A DNA stretch of 29,104 bases from M55B118 sp964501715 (GTDB taxonomy: Bacteria > Bacillota_I > Bacilli_A > Izemoplasmatales > Izemoplasmataceae): NCBI GenBank assembly GCA_964501715.1, contig CAZCTR010000015.1:1-29104 (forward strand). Reading direction: 5' to 3'. Within the stretch, counting starts at the first letter, position 1; every line of letters begins with the position of its first letter. Both the position numbers and the translations under genes were made by a program. The notes beneath the pieces were generated by a model. It saw only the letters and a list, made by a program, of their open reading frames with translations, was not told the origin of the DNA and did not search any database. Shown piece by piece: positions 15,021-22,835 of the stretch.

Positions 15021-15348
15021 TTCTCTCGATCATGAATTCCTTGCCGGTGAGGATCTGGAATGACTTGCCGCCGCATTTCGGACAGATGTTGTCGTTCTCG
15101 ACAAGGTTGTAGCTGAAGCCACAGTCCTCGCATTTCCCGATGCCGGGACTGATTTCGAGTTTCAGTTCTGTTTTTTCGAGCCTTGATTGCTCTACGGCGA
15201 TGGGATAGACGTCCTCCAAGTATTTGGGGACGACTCCCGAGAGTTCACCGACCCTCAGCACAAGGGTGTCGATCCTTTTGATCCTGTTGTCATCCATGTA
15301 TTTTTCCATCTGTTTGACAATCTGGATGACGATGCCGAGTTCATGCAT
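15007..15348 (-). CDS. hypA: HypA nickel metallochaperone
   Basis: 113 residues, the standard HypA length. HypA delivers Ni to NiFe-hydrogenase (and in some species urease) together with HypB. The mature N-terminus MHELGIV supplies the Ni-binding His2 with Glu3; the zinc domain has two CxxC motifs, CEDC (73-76) and CPKC (89-92). The start ATG at 15348 lies inside the last codons of the upstream oxidoreductase (8-base overlap ending in its TGA), so translation is coupled. A longer open frame reaching 15456 is just overlap. No NiFe-hydrogenase, urease or hypCDEF gene is in the window. This raises the question of which nickel enzyme it serves; a partner elsewhere in the genome is possible. Confidence 0.95.
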   Translation of the reverse strand: MHELGIVIQIVKQMEKYMDDNRIKRIDTLVLRVGELSGVVPKYLEDVYPIAVEQSRLEKTELKLEISPGIGKCEDCGFSYNLVENDNICPKCGGKSFQILTGKEFMIERIHAE

Positions 15349-18040
15349 GCTTATCAGGTCTTTTGAATTTACCTGCGATTTTCCGGGCCTTGATGCGCAC
15401 TTTACGTTTGAGCGCATGCTTGATGACTTCCTTCTTGAGATCGGGGAAGTCGACACCGGTCTCGTTTCTTGTCTTCACAAGGCTGATCGCATCGAATTCG
15501 CAGCGTGTCGTGCAGGCGCCGCACCCGACGCACATGAATTCATCGACAACGGCGATGCCGCAGTTGAGACAGCGCTCAGCTTCATGTTTGACCTGCTCGT
15601 CTGTGAGGGTTCCTTGTGTCTCGTCGAAATCATTCTTGAAATCCTTGATGGGGCGTGTGTAGACACGCTCCCTCGAGACGTTGTCGTAGCTTGTGAAATC
15701 GACCAGGGTCTTGTCGAGGGCCTTGTAGTCGTTTCGTTTGCGTCCGTATACGAGGTCCTGTCCACGCTGGACGAAGCGGTGAAGCGAGATGGCTGCTTCC
15801 TTGCCGAGGGCGATGGCGTCGATGGCGAATTTCGGTCCGGTGACCGCGTCACCTCCGGCGAAGATGTCTTCGTCTGTGGTCTGAAGCGTGATCTCGTCGA
15901 CCTTGAGGGTCTGGTTGTGGTTGAGCTCCGCTTTCGTGCCTTTGAGGAGTGTGTCCCACTTGATCGTCTGGCCGATGGAGACAAGCACCTGGTCGGCCGG
16001 CACGGTGATGATGTCGGATTCATCGAATTCGGGAGCGAATTTCCCATCCGCATTGAGGACTTGGGTGCAGCGTTTGAACTCGACCGCTGTGACTTTTCCG
16101 TCCTCTTCGATGAATCGGGCGGGGCCGTAGCTATTCTTGATCTCGATGTTCTCCTCCAAGGCCTCGTGGATTTCATCGTCGAGCGCGGGCATGTCTTCTC
16201 TTGTCTCCAAGGTGACCATGGTGGTCTTCTTCGCACCCTTGCGCAGAGCGGTGCGGGCGACGTCGATGGCGACATTTCCGCCCCCGATGACGACGGCTTC
16301 GCCCTTATGGTCCTTCTCTTTTCCAAGCGCGACATTCTTGAGGTAGTCGACGCCGGATTTGACGTTTTTCGCATGCTCGCCTTCAAGGTTGAGAGAACGT
16401 CCGCCCTGGGCGCCGATGGCGATGAAGAACGCGTTGTATCCGCCTTCCCTCATTTCCGGGATGGTGATGTCCTTGCCGATCTCGACACCGGTCCTGAAGG
16501 TCACGCCGAGTTCCCGAAGCACATCGATTTCGGCATTGATGACATCTTTTTTAAGACGGAAGGCGGGGATGCCCAGTGTCATCATGCCACCAAGCGTTTT
16601 TTCTTTTTCGAAAACGGTGACGCTGTAGCCTTCAATGGCCAGATAGTATGCGCAGGATAGTCCCGCAGGACCGCTTCCTATGACTGCGATATGCTTGTCG
16701 GAGTAGTCGTGCTTGATCTCCGGGATGTAGCGCACATCCGAATCGAGGTCTTTCGCAGCGATGGCTTTCTTGATGTCATCTACGGCCACGGCTTCATCAA
16801 GGTCCTCCCTGGTGCATCCCGCTTCGCAGAGTGCGGGGCATATGCGGCCACATACTGCTGGGAAGGGATTGTCCTTCTTGATGAGTTTTAGTGCCTCGGT
16901 GTATTTGCCTTCGCTTGCGAGTTTGATGTAGGCGGGGACGGAGATGTGCGAGGGGCATTCCGTCTTGCAGGGTGTCGAGCCTGTCTCTAAACTTTCGCTG
17001 CGGTTGGTGCGGAAATCGAAGTTCCATTTGTCCTCGCCCCATTCAGTGTTGAAGGGGACATCGGTGTGGGTTCTGACCTGTTCCTCGATCGATTGGCACA
17101 GGCGTTCCCCGAGCTGCACGGCGTTAGTCGGGCAGACATCCACACATTCGCCGCATCCGACGCATTTCTCGCTGTCGACTTTGGCGGTGTAGTTTGAACG
17201 CACCATGTCAGGGTTGTTGTACATGGTCGCGGAGCGGATGGCGTAGCAGGAGCAGTAGCAGCAGTTGCATATGGCATGGGTGTGGCCTTCGCCCTCGACG
17301 TTCGGGATCTGGTGCATGAGTCCGTCACGTTCGGCGCGGGCGATGATGGCCTTGGCCTCATCCTTGTCGATCTCGCGACCGCGACCTGTGCGGATGTAGT
17401 ATTCGGCCGCATCGTCGAGCTGGATGCACATGTCCTCTTTCAAGTGACCGCAGCCTTCTCCCATCTCTTCGCGGGAAGTCCTGCAGGAACAGTCCGAGAC
17501 GGAGATGACACGGGCGTTGTCGAGGTATCCGGAAATCTCCTCGCTTTTTGCGACCCGCGAGGTGCCATCAAGGGCCGACTCGATCGGTATGACGCGCATG
17601 AGGCCTTTACCGACGGGGATGTTTCCGGCCGCGACAGGGTTTCTCAGACGACCGTAATCATCGAACGCCTTGGCGATCTGGGGGTATTTGCGCACGTTTG
17701 CGTTGTTGTTGACGACCATCTCGAAGATGCCGGGGACCCAGGTCTCATGCCAGAACTTGTCGACGCCGTCTTTCTTGTTGACGGTCGCGACACCGGCTTC
17801 GGCGAGGTCCCAAAGCAGCGCCTTGGTCTTATCGACAGGTTTGCCCGCACGTTCCGCGACTTCCTCGGCGGTCATATGGACGCGGAACTCGAGCGCGAGC
17901 GCGACTTCAGCCATCTCTTCGGTGACGACTTTCTCAAGGAGTAGATAGCGCGGGTCGTCATAGGAGAAGCCTTTCTTGGATCCGTACTTGATGTTCGATA
18001 CTTTGTGACAGAATTCAAGCAGTTTTTCGTTTTCAATCAT
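15341..18040 (-). CDS. Large multi-domain Fe-S/FAD oxidoreductase (GltD/NfnB-like) with Cys-rich N-terminal domain
   Basis: 899 residues, probably cytoplasmic. Residues 1-285 form a domain with a winged-helix-like start (HMTAEEVAERAG, ALLWDLAEAGV) and a Cys-rich part: DCSCRTS (184-186), CGHLKEDMC (197-205) and AICNCCYCSCYAIRS (258-265). A ferredoxin motif CVGCGECVDVCP follows at 293-303. Next is a glutamate-synthase small-subunit-like core: Fe-S helical domain PCKTECPSH...CGRICPALCEAGC (358-409), FAD site VIGSGPAGLS (453-462), NAD(P) site VIGGGNVAID (584-593) and the FAD-closing DIFAGGDAVTG (725-735). A second cluster region CLNCG...CVGCGACTTRC (824-847) and a basic tail end the protein. It should move electrons between NAD(P)H and ferredoxin-like centres. 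It overlaps hypB by 4 bases (ATGA) and hypA by 8, so stoichiometric expression with the nickel chaperones is implied. The physiological acceptor is unknown. Confidence 0.9.
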   Translation of the reverse strand: MIENEKLLEFCHKVSNIKYGSKKGFSYDDPRYLLLEKVVTEEMAEVALALEFRVHMTAEEVAERAGKPVDKTKALLWDLAEAGVATVNKKDGVDKFWHETWVPGIFEMVVNNNANVRKYPQIAKAFDDYGRLRNPVAAGNIPVGKGLMRVIPIESALDGTSRVAKSEEISGYLDNARVISVSDCSCRTSREEMGEGCGHLKEDMCIQLDDAAEYYIRTGRGREIDKDEAKAIIARAERDGLMHQIPNVEGEGHTHAICNCCYCSCYAIRSATMYNNPDMVRSNYTAKVDSEKCVGCGECVDVCPTNAVQLGERLCQSIEEQVRTHTDVPFNTEWGEDKWNFDFRTNRSESLETGSTPCKTECPSHISVPAYIKLASEGKYTEALKLIKKDNPFPAVCGRICPALCEAGCTREDLDEAVAVDDIKKAIAAKDLDSDVRYIPEIKHDYSDKHIAVIGSGPAGLSCAYYLAIEGYSVTVFEKEKTLGGMMTLGIPAFRLKKDVINAEIDVLRELGVTFRTGVEIGKDITIPEMREGGYNAFFIAIGAQGGRSLNLEGEHAKNVKSGVDYLKNVALGKEKDHKGEAVVIGGGNVAIDVARTALRKGAKKTTMVTLETREDMPALDDEIHEALEENIEIKNSYGPARFIEEDGKVTAVEFKRCTQVLNADGKFAPEFDESDIITVPADQVLVSIGQTIKWDTLLKGTKAELNHNQTLKVDEITLQTTDEDIFAGGDAVTGPKFAIDAIALGKEAAISLHRFVQRGQDLVYGRKRNDYKALDKTLVDFTSYDNVSRERVYTRPIKDFKNDFDETQGTLTDEQVKHEAERCLNCGIAVVDEFMCVGCGACTTRCEFDAISLVKTRNETGVDFPDLKKEVIKHALKRKVRIKARKIAGKFKRPDKHA

Positions 18041-18711
18041 TTGGTTGCACTCCGTTTCTGTATTTTTTCAAGCAGATAATCGCACCAGGCATCCATGCCT
18101 TCCCCGGTCTTCGCGGAGAGGGGGAAGATCCTGATGTCAGGGTTCAATTGCTTCACGCTCTTCTCAAGGGACTCGAAATCGAAATCGAAGACGCTGAGCG
18201 CATCGGTCTTGCTGATGATCAGGACATCGACCTTGGTGAACATCTTGGGGTACTTGAGGGGCTTGTCGGAACCTTCTGGAACCGAAAGGATCATGACGTT
18301 GAGGTTCTGTCCGAGGTCGTAGCCCGCGGGGCAGATGAGGTTTCCGATGTTTTCCACAACGACGAAATCGAGGGACTGTGAACGGATGTCGTCAAGGCTC
18401 TGACGGATCATCGCCGCGTCGAGGTGACACATGCCGCCATTGTGAATCTGGATGACGTCGACGCCTGTCTTTTGTATGGTCAAGGCATCGACATCGCTGT
18501 CGATGTCTGCCTCAATGATGCCGGTATTGACCTTGTCCTTGATGCTTTCCAATGTGGATACGAGCATCGTCGTCTTTCCTGATCCGGGGCTGCTCATGAG
18601 ATTCATCATGAACGTTCCCTGGTTTTTGAGAAGCTCACGGTTCTCCGAGGCTTCGAGATCGTTGTTCGCGTATACGCTTTTCTTGACTTCTATGACTCTG
18701 AGTGGATCCAT
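18037..18711 (-). CDS. hypB: HypB GTPase, nickel insertion protein
   Basis: 224 residues, SIMIBI-class GTPase that works with HypA in nickel delivery. Walker A SPGSGKTT is at 41-48. The dimer-interface metal site is GGMCHLD (C95, H96), with C127 in NIGNLICPAGYDLG and guanine specificity SKTD at 167-170. The N-terminal CxxCGC high-affinity nickel motif and the His-rich stretch found in some HypBs are absent. The start is ATG at 18711 with AAGGAAG upstream, 13 bases after the membrane-protein gene; its end overlaps the oxidoreductase start as ATGA. Confidence 0.95.
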   Translation of the reverse strand: MDPLRVIEVKKSVYANNDLEASENRELLKNQGTFMMNLMSSPGSGKTTMLVSTLESIKDKVNTGIIEADIDSDVDALTIQKTGVDVIQIHNGGMCHLDAAMIRQSLDDIRSQSLDFVVVENIGNLICPAGYDLGQNLNVMILSVPEGSDKPLKYPKMFTKVDVLIISKTDALSVFDFDFESLEKSVKQLNPDIRIFPLSAKTGEGMDAWCDYLLEKIQKRSATK

Positions 18712-18724
18712 TGCTATCTTCCTT

Positions 18725-19552
18725 TCAGTATCCGTATGCTTTCGCGGAATATTTCATGACGTAGTCCTTGTTCCTGTATTTCACGTACCAGACGCCTATG
18801 TAGACGACGTGGAGCACGAGGTTGAAAAGCCCCCACATACTGTGCACCTGGGCATGATACCAGGCGCTTGAATCCATGACGGGTGTGAATATGTCGTAAG
18901 AGGAGCGGATGAGGATGTGGATGCCGAGCGTGTAGATGCGACCCATGAGCCATAGGTCCGAACGCCGCCTTATAAGCATCCATAGTAGCGGCACGGTCAG
19001 GATGCACACGCTCGAGGCGAAATAGGAGGGGTTCTCCCCATAGACGAACGCGGCGTTCCAAAGCGTGTAGAGCACACACCAGGCAACCGGCAGGTCCGCG
19101 ATCAGTTCACCGAATTGCTTTTCCCCGTCGTATTTTGCGACCCACCAGTGTTTGATCGGGAGCGGGATGGTCACAATGAGGATGATGCCGCATACCGCAT
19201 TGAAATAGTTGGCCGTCTGGAAATCGGTCAATGTGGCTTCGATGATGTTGAGTGCGAGCACTCCGAAAAGGATCCAAAGTGGCCATTTGTTTCTGAGGCT
19301 GGGATATTTGTTCTGATAACGGCCGTTGTTCGCGATTCTCACAAAGGAGACGAACGCGAGAGGAATGAGCACGCTCAAGGTCTTTGACCATCGGAAAAAG
19401 CCTTCGAGGTTCAAAAACCATAGCGGAAAGCTTAAAAGAGCGAGAATGAAGAACCACTTATAGAAGGTTTCCTTCTCACGGGTATATTCCAAGAAGAGGA
19501 ATAGAAAGAGCATATACATGCCCATCGAGACGATGAAACTGAGTGTGTCCAT
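18725..19552 (-). CDS. Polytopic membrane protein, diverged DUF5692-like paralogue C
   Basis: A 275-residue membrane protein with about eight hydrophobic segments, first gene of the hypB-oxidoreductase-hypA operon. It appears to be a distant relative of the two 327-residue proteins downstream. Matching landmarks in order are a helix ending LALNIIEA (cf. LAINIMQA), NYFNAVCGIILIVT (cf. NYMNAAAGLMNIVT), VLYTLWNAAFVYGENPSYFASSVCILTVPLL (cf. IAYSIWNFAFTYNAIPTHSFYAGLALLIAPAL), then an Arg followed by TL. It lacks the N-terminal extension loop KKDPDT and the HSGPIMGE segment. The start is ATG at 19552, six bases after GGAGGT. Membrane location and coupling to nickel chaperones suggest a receptor, channel or electron-transfer anchor; the function is unknown. 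Confidence 0.75.
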   Translation of the reverse strand: MDTLSFIVSMGMYMLFLFLFLEYTREKETFYKWFFILALLSFPLWFLNLEGFFRWSKTLSVLIPLAFVSFVRIANNGRYQNKYPSLRNKWPLWILFGVLALNIIEATLTDFQTANYFNAVCGIILIVTIPLPIKHWWVAKYDGEKQFGELIADLPVAWCVLYTLWNAAFVYGENPSYFASSVCILTVPLLWMLIRRRSDLWLMGRIYTLGIHILIRSSYDIFTPVMDSSAWYHAQVHSMWGLFNLVLHVVYIGVWYVKYRNKDYVMKYSAKAYGY

Positions 19553-19592
19553 GACATGACCTCCGATTATTTGTATTACATCTCTATTTGAG

Positions 19593-19748
19593 ATTATACT
19601 ATTTCCGGTTTATTTACACCATATTTTTATGGGAGTGTTCACAGCAAGAAAAACATAAAAAAAACATATTATTGCATATAATAGCAAAAAAAGCATAAAA
19701 ATATGTGATTTTTCTGTGTTTTTCTGGTAGACTGAAACCGGTGATTAC
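19593..19748. promoter_or_regulatory. Divergent regulatory region of the membrane protein-hyp operon and the AraC-type gene
   Basis: On the minus strand a perfect TATAAT (19598-19593) lies about 40 bases before the operon start, but the expected -35 position reads TGGTGT, a poor match, as is usual for activator-dependent promoters. Upstream of it is an extremely A-rich stretch (about 19640-19710) with repeated ACATAAAA/GCATAAAA elements. The stretch could hold AraC-type half-sites and bend the DNA. A TGGTAGACT just before the regulator gene resembles an extended -10 box, but it is very close to the start codon. Confidence 0.5.
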
Positions 19749-20714
19749 ATGAAAAAGGAATGCCAGGACATATTCGCTTCGTACAATCTCCCTTTCAAGA
19801 CCTTCTTCGTCGACTGCGTCAGCCATGAGAGGACGAGTCACTCTGATATCGAATTGATTTGGGTGCTCAAGGGATCCGCGACCATCGAGATGGAGACGCA
19901 GACATTCAAGCTTCTTCCCGAGACCGTCTTCATGGTCTATATGAACGAACCACACGCGATCAGGACGGAAGAGGACGCATTGGTCGTCTCCTATCGTCTT
20001 GACAACGAATATCTGCACGAGCGAGGTCTGTTTTTTGAACGCATCCCCTACAAGCCCCGCGTGCTTTCTTTTGACTATCTTGCGAAAAAGTACCGGCAGG
20101 TCCCTCTGCTCGTCGTTCAGCTTCTCAAGCTGCTTCTTTCCGACGAGCCGCGGGAGATCATCTATCACAAGATCAAAGCCTACTACAACTTCTATGTCTT
20201 TGAACTTTACGGCCTCCTTTCCAAGGAGACCTTCCTTGATGTCAAGACAGTCGATTACGATATCTATCTGCACCGAACGAACATGATTGTCGAATACATC
20301 CACGACCACTGCAATGAGAAGGTGACACTTGATGATATCGCCAGCCTCACGAATCTTTCACGTTTCCGTGTCTCGCACTTCATCACAGAGGCGCTCGGCA
20401 TATCCTTCAAGCAGTTCCTCAACAACGTCCGTTTCGAATATGCGCTCAAGCTCCTCTCGCAATCCCCCAAAAGCGTTGTCGAAGTGTCGAAAGAGGCTGG
20501 TTTCAGCGATTATAAGCATTTCAACAGGATGATGAAGGAACGCTACGGCAAGACCCCTCTCAAATTCAGGCGTGAGAACACCCCGCACAAGAACAAGGAC
20601 ATCCTCCCCATCGACAACTACAGTTTCATCATCGAAATCAAGCAGTGTTTGAGGAATATCCAGGAAGACCTGCGTTTCCATGAACTTTTCAAGAAAAGTC
20701 CCCTTGACACATGA
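19749..20714 (+). CDS. AraC-family transcriptional regulator with N-terminal cupin domain
   Basis: 321 residues. The N-terminal 90 residues form a cupin-like sensor (SHERTSHSDIELIWVLKGSATIEM...MVYMNEPHAI); a helical linker runs to about 180. The C-terminal AraC DNA-binding domain has two helix-turn-helix units: VTLDDIASLTNLSRFRVSHFI (about 192-212) and SVVEVSKEAGFSDYKHFNRMM (about 242-262), followed by the family signature YGKTPLKFR. A further 45 residues follow the domain, which is longer than usual. The start is ATG at 19749 with a modest GGTGAT ribosome site. It is transcribed away from the membrane protein-hypB-oxidoreductase-hypA operon, the standard arrangement for a dedicated activator; the ligand is unknown. 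Confidence 0.9.
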   Translation: MKKECQDIFASYNLPFKTFFVDCVSHERTSHSDIELIWVLKGSATIEMETQTFKLLPETVFMVYMNEPHAIRTEEDALVVSYRLDNEYLHERGLFFERIPYKPRVLSFDYLAKKYRQVPLLVVQLLKLLLSDEPREIIYHKIKAYYNFYVFELYGLLSKETFLDVKTVDYDIYLHRTNMIVEYIHDHCNEKVTLDDIASLTNLSRFRVSHFITEALGISFKQFLNNVRFEYALKLLSQSPKSVVEVSKEAGFSDYKHFNRMMKERYGKTPLKFRRENTPHKNKDILPIDNYSFIIEIKQCLRNIQEDLRFHELFKKSPLDT

Positions 20715-20852
20715 ATCCCTGATTATGGGGCAGTCGCAGACATTTCATTGTTTTCATAGGACATTGAATCTTTAAAGTGTTGAACATGTGCAATATCCAG
20801 TCGTCGCTTCATTTTCCGGCAGAACCATCATTCAGTCACTGACGGTCAGACA

Positions 20853-20898
20853 AAGCTGTAAAGCAAGGATTTGACAGTCTTTCTTTGCGGCTTTTTTG
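20853..20898 (+). terminator. Terminator of the AraC-family gene
   Basis: AAGCTGTAAAGCAAG pairs with CTTTCTTTGCGGCTT (two G-T wobbles, one mismatch) around an 11-base loop, followed by six T. It lies about 140 bases after the stop at 20714; the bases between contain nothing I recognise. Confidence 0.65.
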
Positions 20899-20905
20899 AA
20901 TTGAA

Positions 20906-20932
20906 ATAAAAAAGCGCAGATTTCTCTGCGCT
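20906..20932 (-). terminator. Terminator of the FmdE-ABC transporter operon
   Basis: AGCGCAGA (20913-20920) and TCTGCGCT (20925-20932) form a perfect 8-bp stem; on the minus strand it runs into TTTTTTATTTC. It follows the substrate-binding protein stop at 20980. Confidence 0.85.
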
Positions 20933-20979
20933 GCTAGGATGCTTGAATGGTGTATGAGTCCAAAAGCCCGGGTTTTCAA

Positions 20980-22071
20980 TCAATCCGAACCGAAACTCTG
21001 AAATCCCCCGGAATAGGTTTTTTCAAGTTCTTCGTAGATCTCCACGCCTAGAAAGAAGCGGGAAAGGGTGTCTGTCTTCTCCTTGGGGTCGATGTCACTG
21101 AATGATTCGGGGTGCATCACGGAGCCGATGAAATAGGCGTTCGCAAGGGCGAGTTCGATATTTGTGGAATAAAAGTTGTAAGGCATCTGCATATGCACCT
21201 GCCCATTCTTGAATGCGCTCAGCTGTGAATAGAAGGATCCGGAATCCTTCATGTCATCCTGCAAACGCCCGTAACCGTTGGCATCGATGACAATATGCTC
21301 GGGATCCCAAAGGAGGAGCTGCTCCTTGTCGATGAAGGCATGGTTTCTGATGCCCGCTTTGCGGGCGATGTTTTCAATATGCAGCGTATCGAGGAGATCA
21401 TAGTCACCCGAGGTGCTAGCAATGCCCTGGATGCCGCTTTTGGGCAGGCATCCCAGATAAAGCTCCTTTGCATCTGAAGCTTCAAGGCTTCGCGTGTGAA
21501 GGTCCTCTTTCGTATCCTTCATGAAAGACACGACCGCCTTGCCCCTCTCGCTGTTGCCTGTAGCCTCACCGATGAGCTTGAAGCTCTCATAGAGCGTGTC
21601 GCTGAAGATCGAGCCTTCCGATGTCGCGCTTGTAATGGTGATGACAGGGATCATGGTGTCTTTTTGAAGCCGCGACACTTCAGCTTCATCGTAGTGGTCG
21701 CTCACGAATATGATCTCGGGGCCGGCCGCCATGATCGCTTCCGGGTTCAAGGATGCCTTGGGCCCGCCTGACCCGATTTGGGGAAGTGACTCCGAACTTT
21801 CCAAATAAAGTTCAGTGTAGGGCCTTCCCGCTGAAGGGTTGTTGGTCTCAAAAGCCTCAATCCCGACGATGGATTCCGGGTCGCCGATATAGGAATAAAG
21901 GCGCAGCGCACCGGGGCCGACCGCCACATGGCGTGCGGTGTCCCTTGGGACTTCCACAGTGCGACCGTGAATATCCTTGAGTTCCATGGCATCCATGGTT
22001 TCAGCGGTCTCTGAGAGACCACATGCGCTCAGGATGAGAAAAAGGGTGAAACATACCAATGTTTTTTTCAT
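20980..22071 (-). CDS. ABC transporter substrate-binding lipoprotein (FecB/BtuF-like, PF01497 type)
   Basis: A 363-residue lipoprotein with signal peptide MKKTLVCFTLFLILSAC. It follows the helical-backbone binding-protein pattern of siderophore, haem, cobalamin and type II molybdate importers: LKDIHGRTVEVPRDTARHVAVG at the N-terminus, GPEIIFVSDHY, then a second lobe. The ending YNFYSTNIELALANAYFIGSVMHPESF...FFLG resembles the subgroup annotated as iron ABC transporter binding proteins in anaerobes and methanogens. The start is ATG at 22071 behind AAGGAG, 17 bases after the ATPase stop; an open frame to 22092 lies upstream of that ribosome site. It is the last gene of a four-gene operon. The substrate cannot be fixed from sequence: iron chelate, corrinoid, molybdate/tungstate and nickel chelate are all possible. 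Confidence 0.88.
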   Translation of the reverse strand: MKKTLVCFTLFLILSACGLSETAETMDAMELKDIHGRTVEVPRDTARHVAVGPGALRLYSYIGDPESIVGIEAFETNNPSAGRPYTELYLESSESLPQIGSGGPKASLNPEAIMAAGPEIIFVSDHYDEAEVSRLQKDTMIPVITITSATSEGSIFSDTLYESFKLIGEATGNSERGKAVVSFMKDTKEDLHTRSLEASDAKELYLGCLPKSGIQGIASTSGDYDLLDTLHIENIARKAGIRNHAFIDKEQLLLWDPEHIVIDANGYGRLQDDMKDSGSFYSQLSAFKNGQVHMQMPYNFYSTNIELALANAYFIGSVMHPESFSDIDPKEKTDTLSRFFLGVEIYEELEKTYSGGFQSFGSD

Positions 22072-22088
22072 GGTCGGTTGACTCCTTA

Positions 22089-22835
22089 TCAATAAAGCAC
22101 TTTCTTTGTATGATGATGGACCAGGATATCAGCGGTCACCCCGTAGACGTCCCTGATGAGAGAAGGGGTGATGATATCCGCATCCCCCGTGGCTCTGACC
22201 TTCCCTTCCCGCAAGAACAGGAACTTGTTGCAGAACCGCATGGCAAGGTTGATGTCGTGCATGCACACGATGAGTGTGCGCCCTTCCCTCTCAAAGAGTG
22301 CACGGATGCACTCGGTGATCTCCAGCTGGTTTTTGAGGTCGAGACTGCTTGTGGGCTCATCCATGATGATGAGTGGGGTCTCCTGTGCGAGCGCTCGGGC
22401 GATGAGCACCTTCTGCCTTTCACCCCCGCTCAAACAAGAGACGCTCTTGAGCGCATGACTTGAAAGACCTAGTGTCTCAAGCGTGCGCTCGACTTTCAAG
22501 AGGTCCTCTTTGGTCGGTTTCCCGTCCATATAGGGTTTTCTTCCAAGGAGGACCGTGTCGAAGACGGTGCCCTCGCCGCACAGGATATCCTGTGCGACAT
22601 AGCTCACCATCCCCGAAAGCGCCTTTGGCGTCAAGGATTCCACTAGGATGCCGTCGATGCGTATGGCTTGTTCGCTTTTCAATATACCCAAAAGGCATTT
22701 GAGAAGGGTGGTCTTGCCGGTTCCGTTCTCGCCAAGCAATGCGAGACAATCCCCCGTACGGACATGAAAATCCACCCCGCTAAGCACTTGTGTGCTTCCG
22801 TAACTGTAATCAAGGTCGTGCACCTCAACGTGCAT
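22089..22835 (-). CDS. ABC transporter ATPase (FecE/BtuD-like)
   Basis: 248 residues, with every ABC motif present: Walker A GENGTGKTT (35-43), Q-loop YVAQD (about 79-83), signature CLSGGERQ (134-141), Walker B LIIMDEP (155-161) and switch His in CMHDINLAM (193). It energises the FecCD-type permease encoded just upstream, whose last 11 bases overlap its start. ATG at 22835 is preceded seven bases earlier by GGGAGGG. Confidence 0.93.
   Translation of the reverse strand: MHVEVHDLDYSYGSTQVLSGVDFHVRTGDCLALLGENGTGKTTLLKCLLGILKSEQAIRIDGILVESLTPKALSGMVSYVAQDILCGEGTVFDTVLLGRKPYMDGKPTKEDLLKVERTLETLGLSSHALKSVSCLSGGERQKVLIARALAQETPLIIMDEPTSSLDLKNQLEITECIRALFEREGRTLIVCMHDINLAMRFCNKFLFLREGKVRATGDADIITPSLIRDVYGVTADILVHHHTKKVLY

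Noticed and set aside
15224..16660. 478-codon open frame on the plus strand inside the oxidoreductase gene
   Set aside because: It lies antisense to a strongly conserved Fe-S/FAD protein; the frame stays open because of codon bias, and the translation has no recognisable domain.
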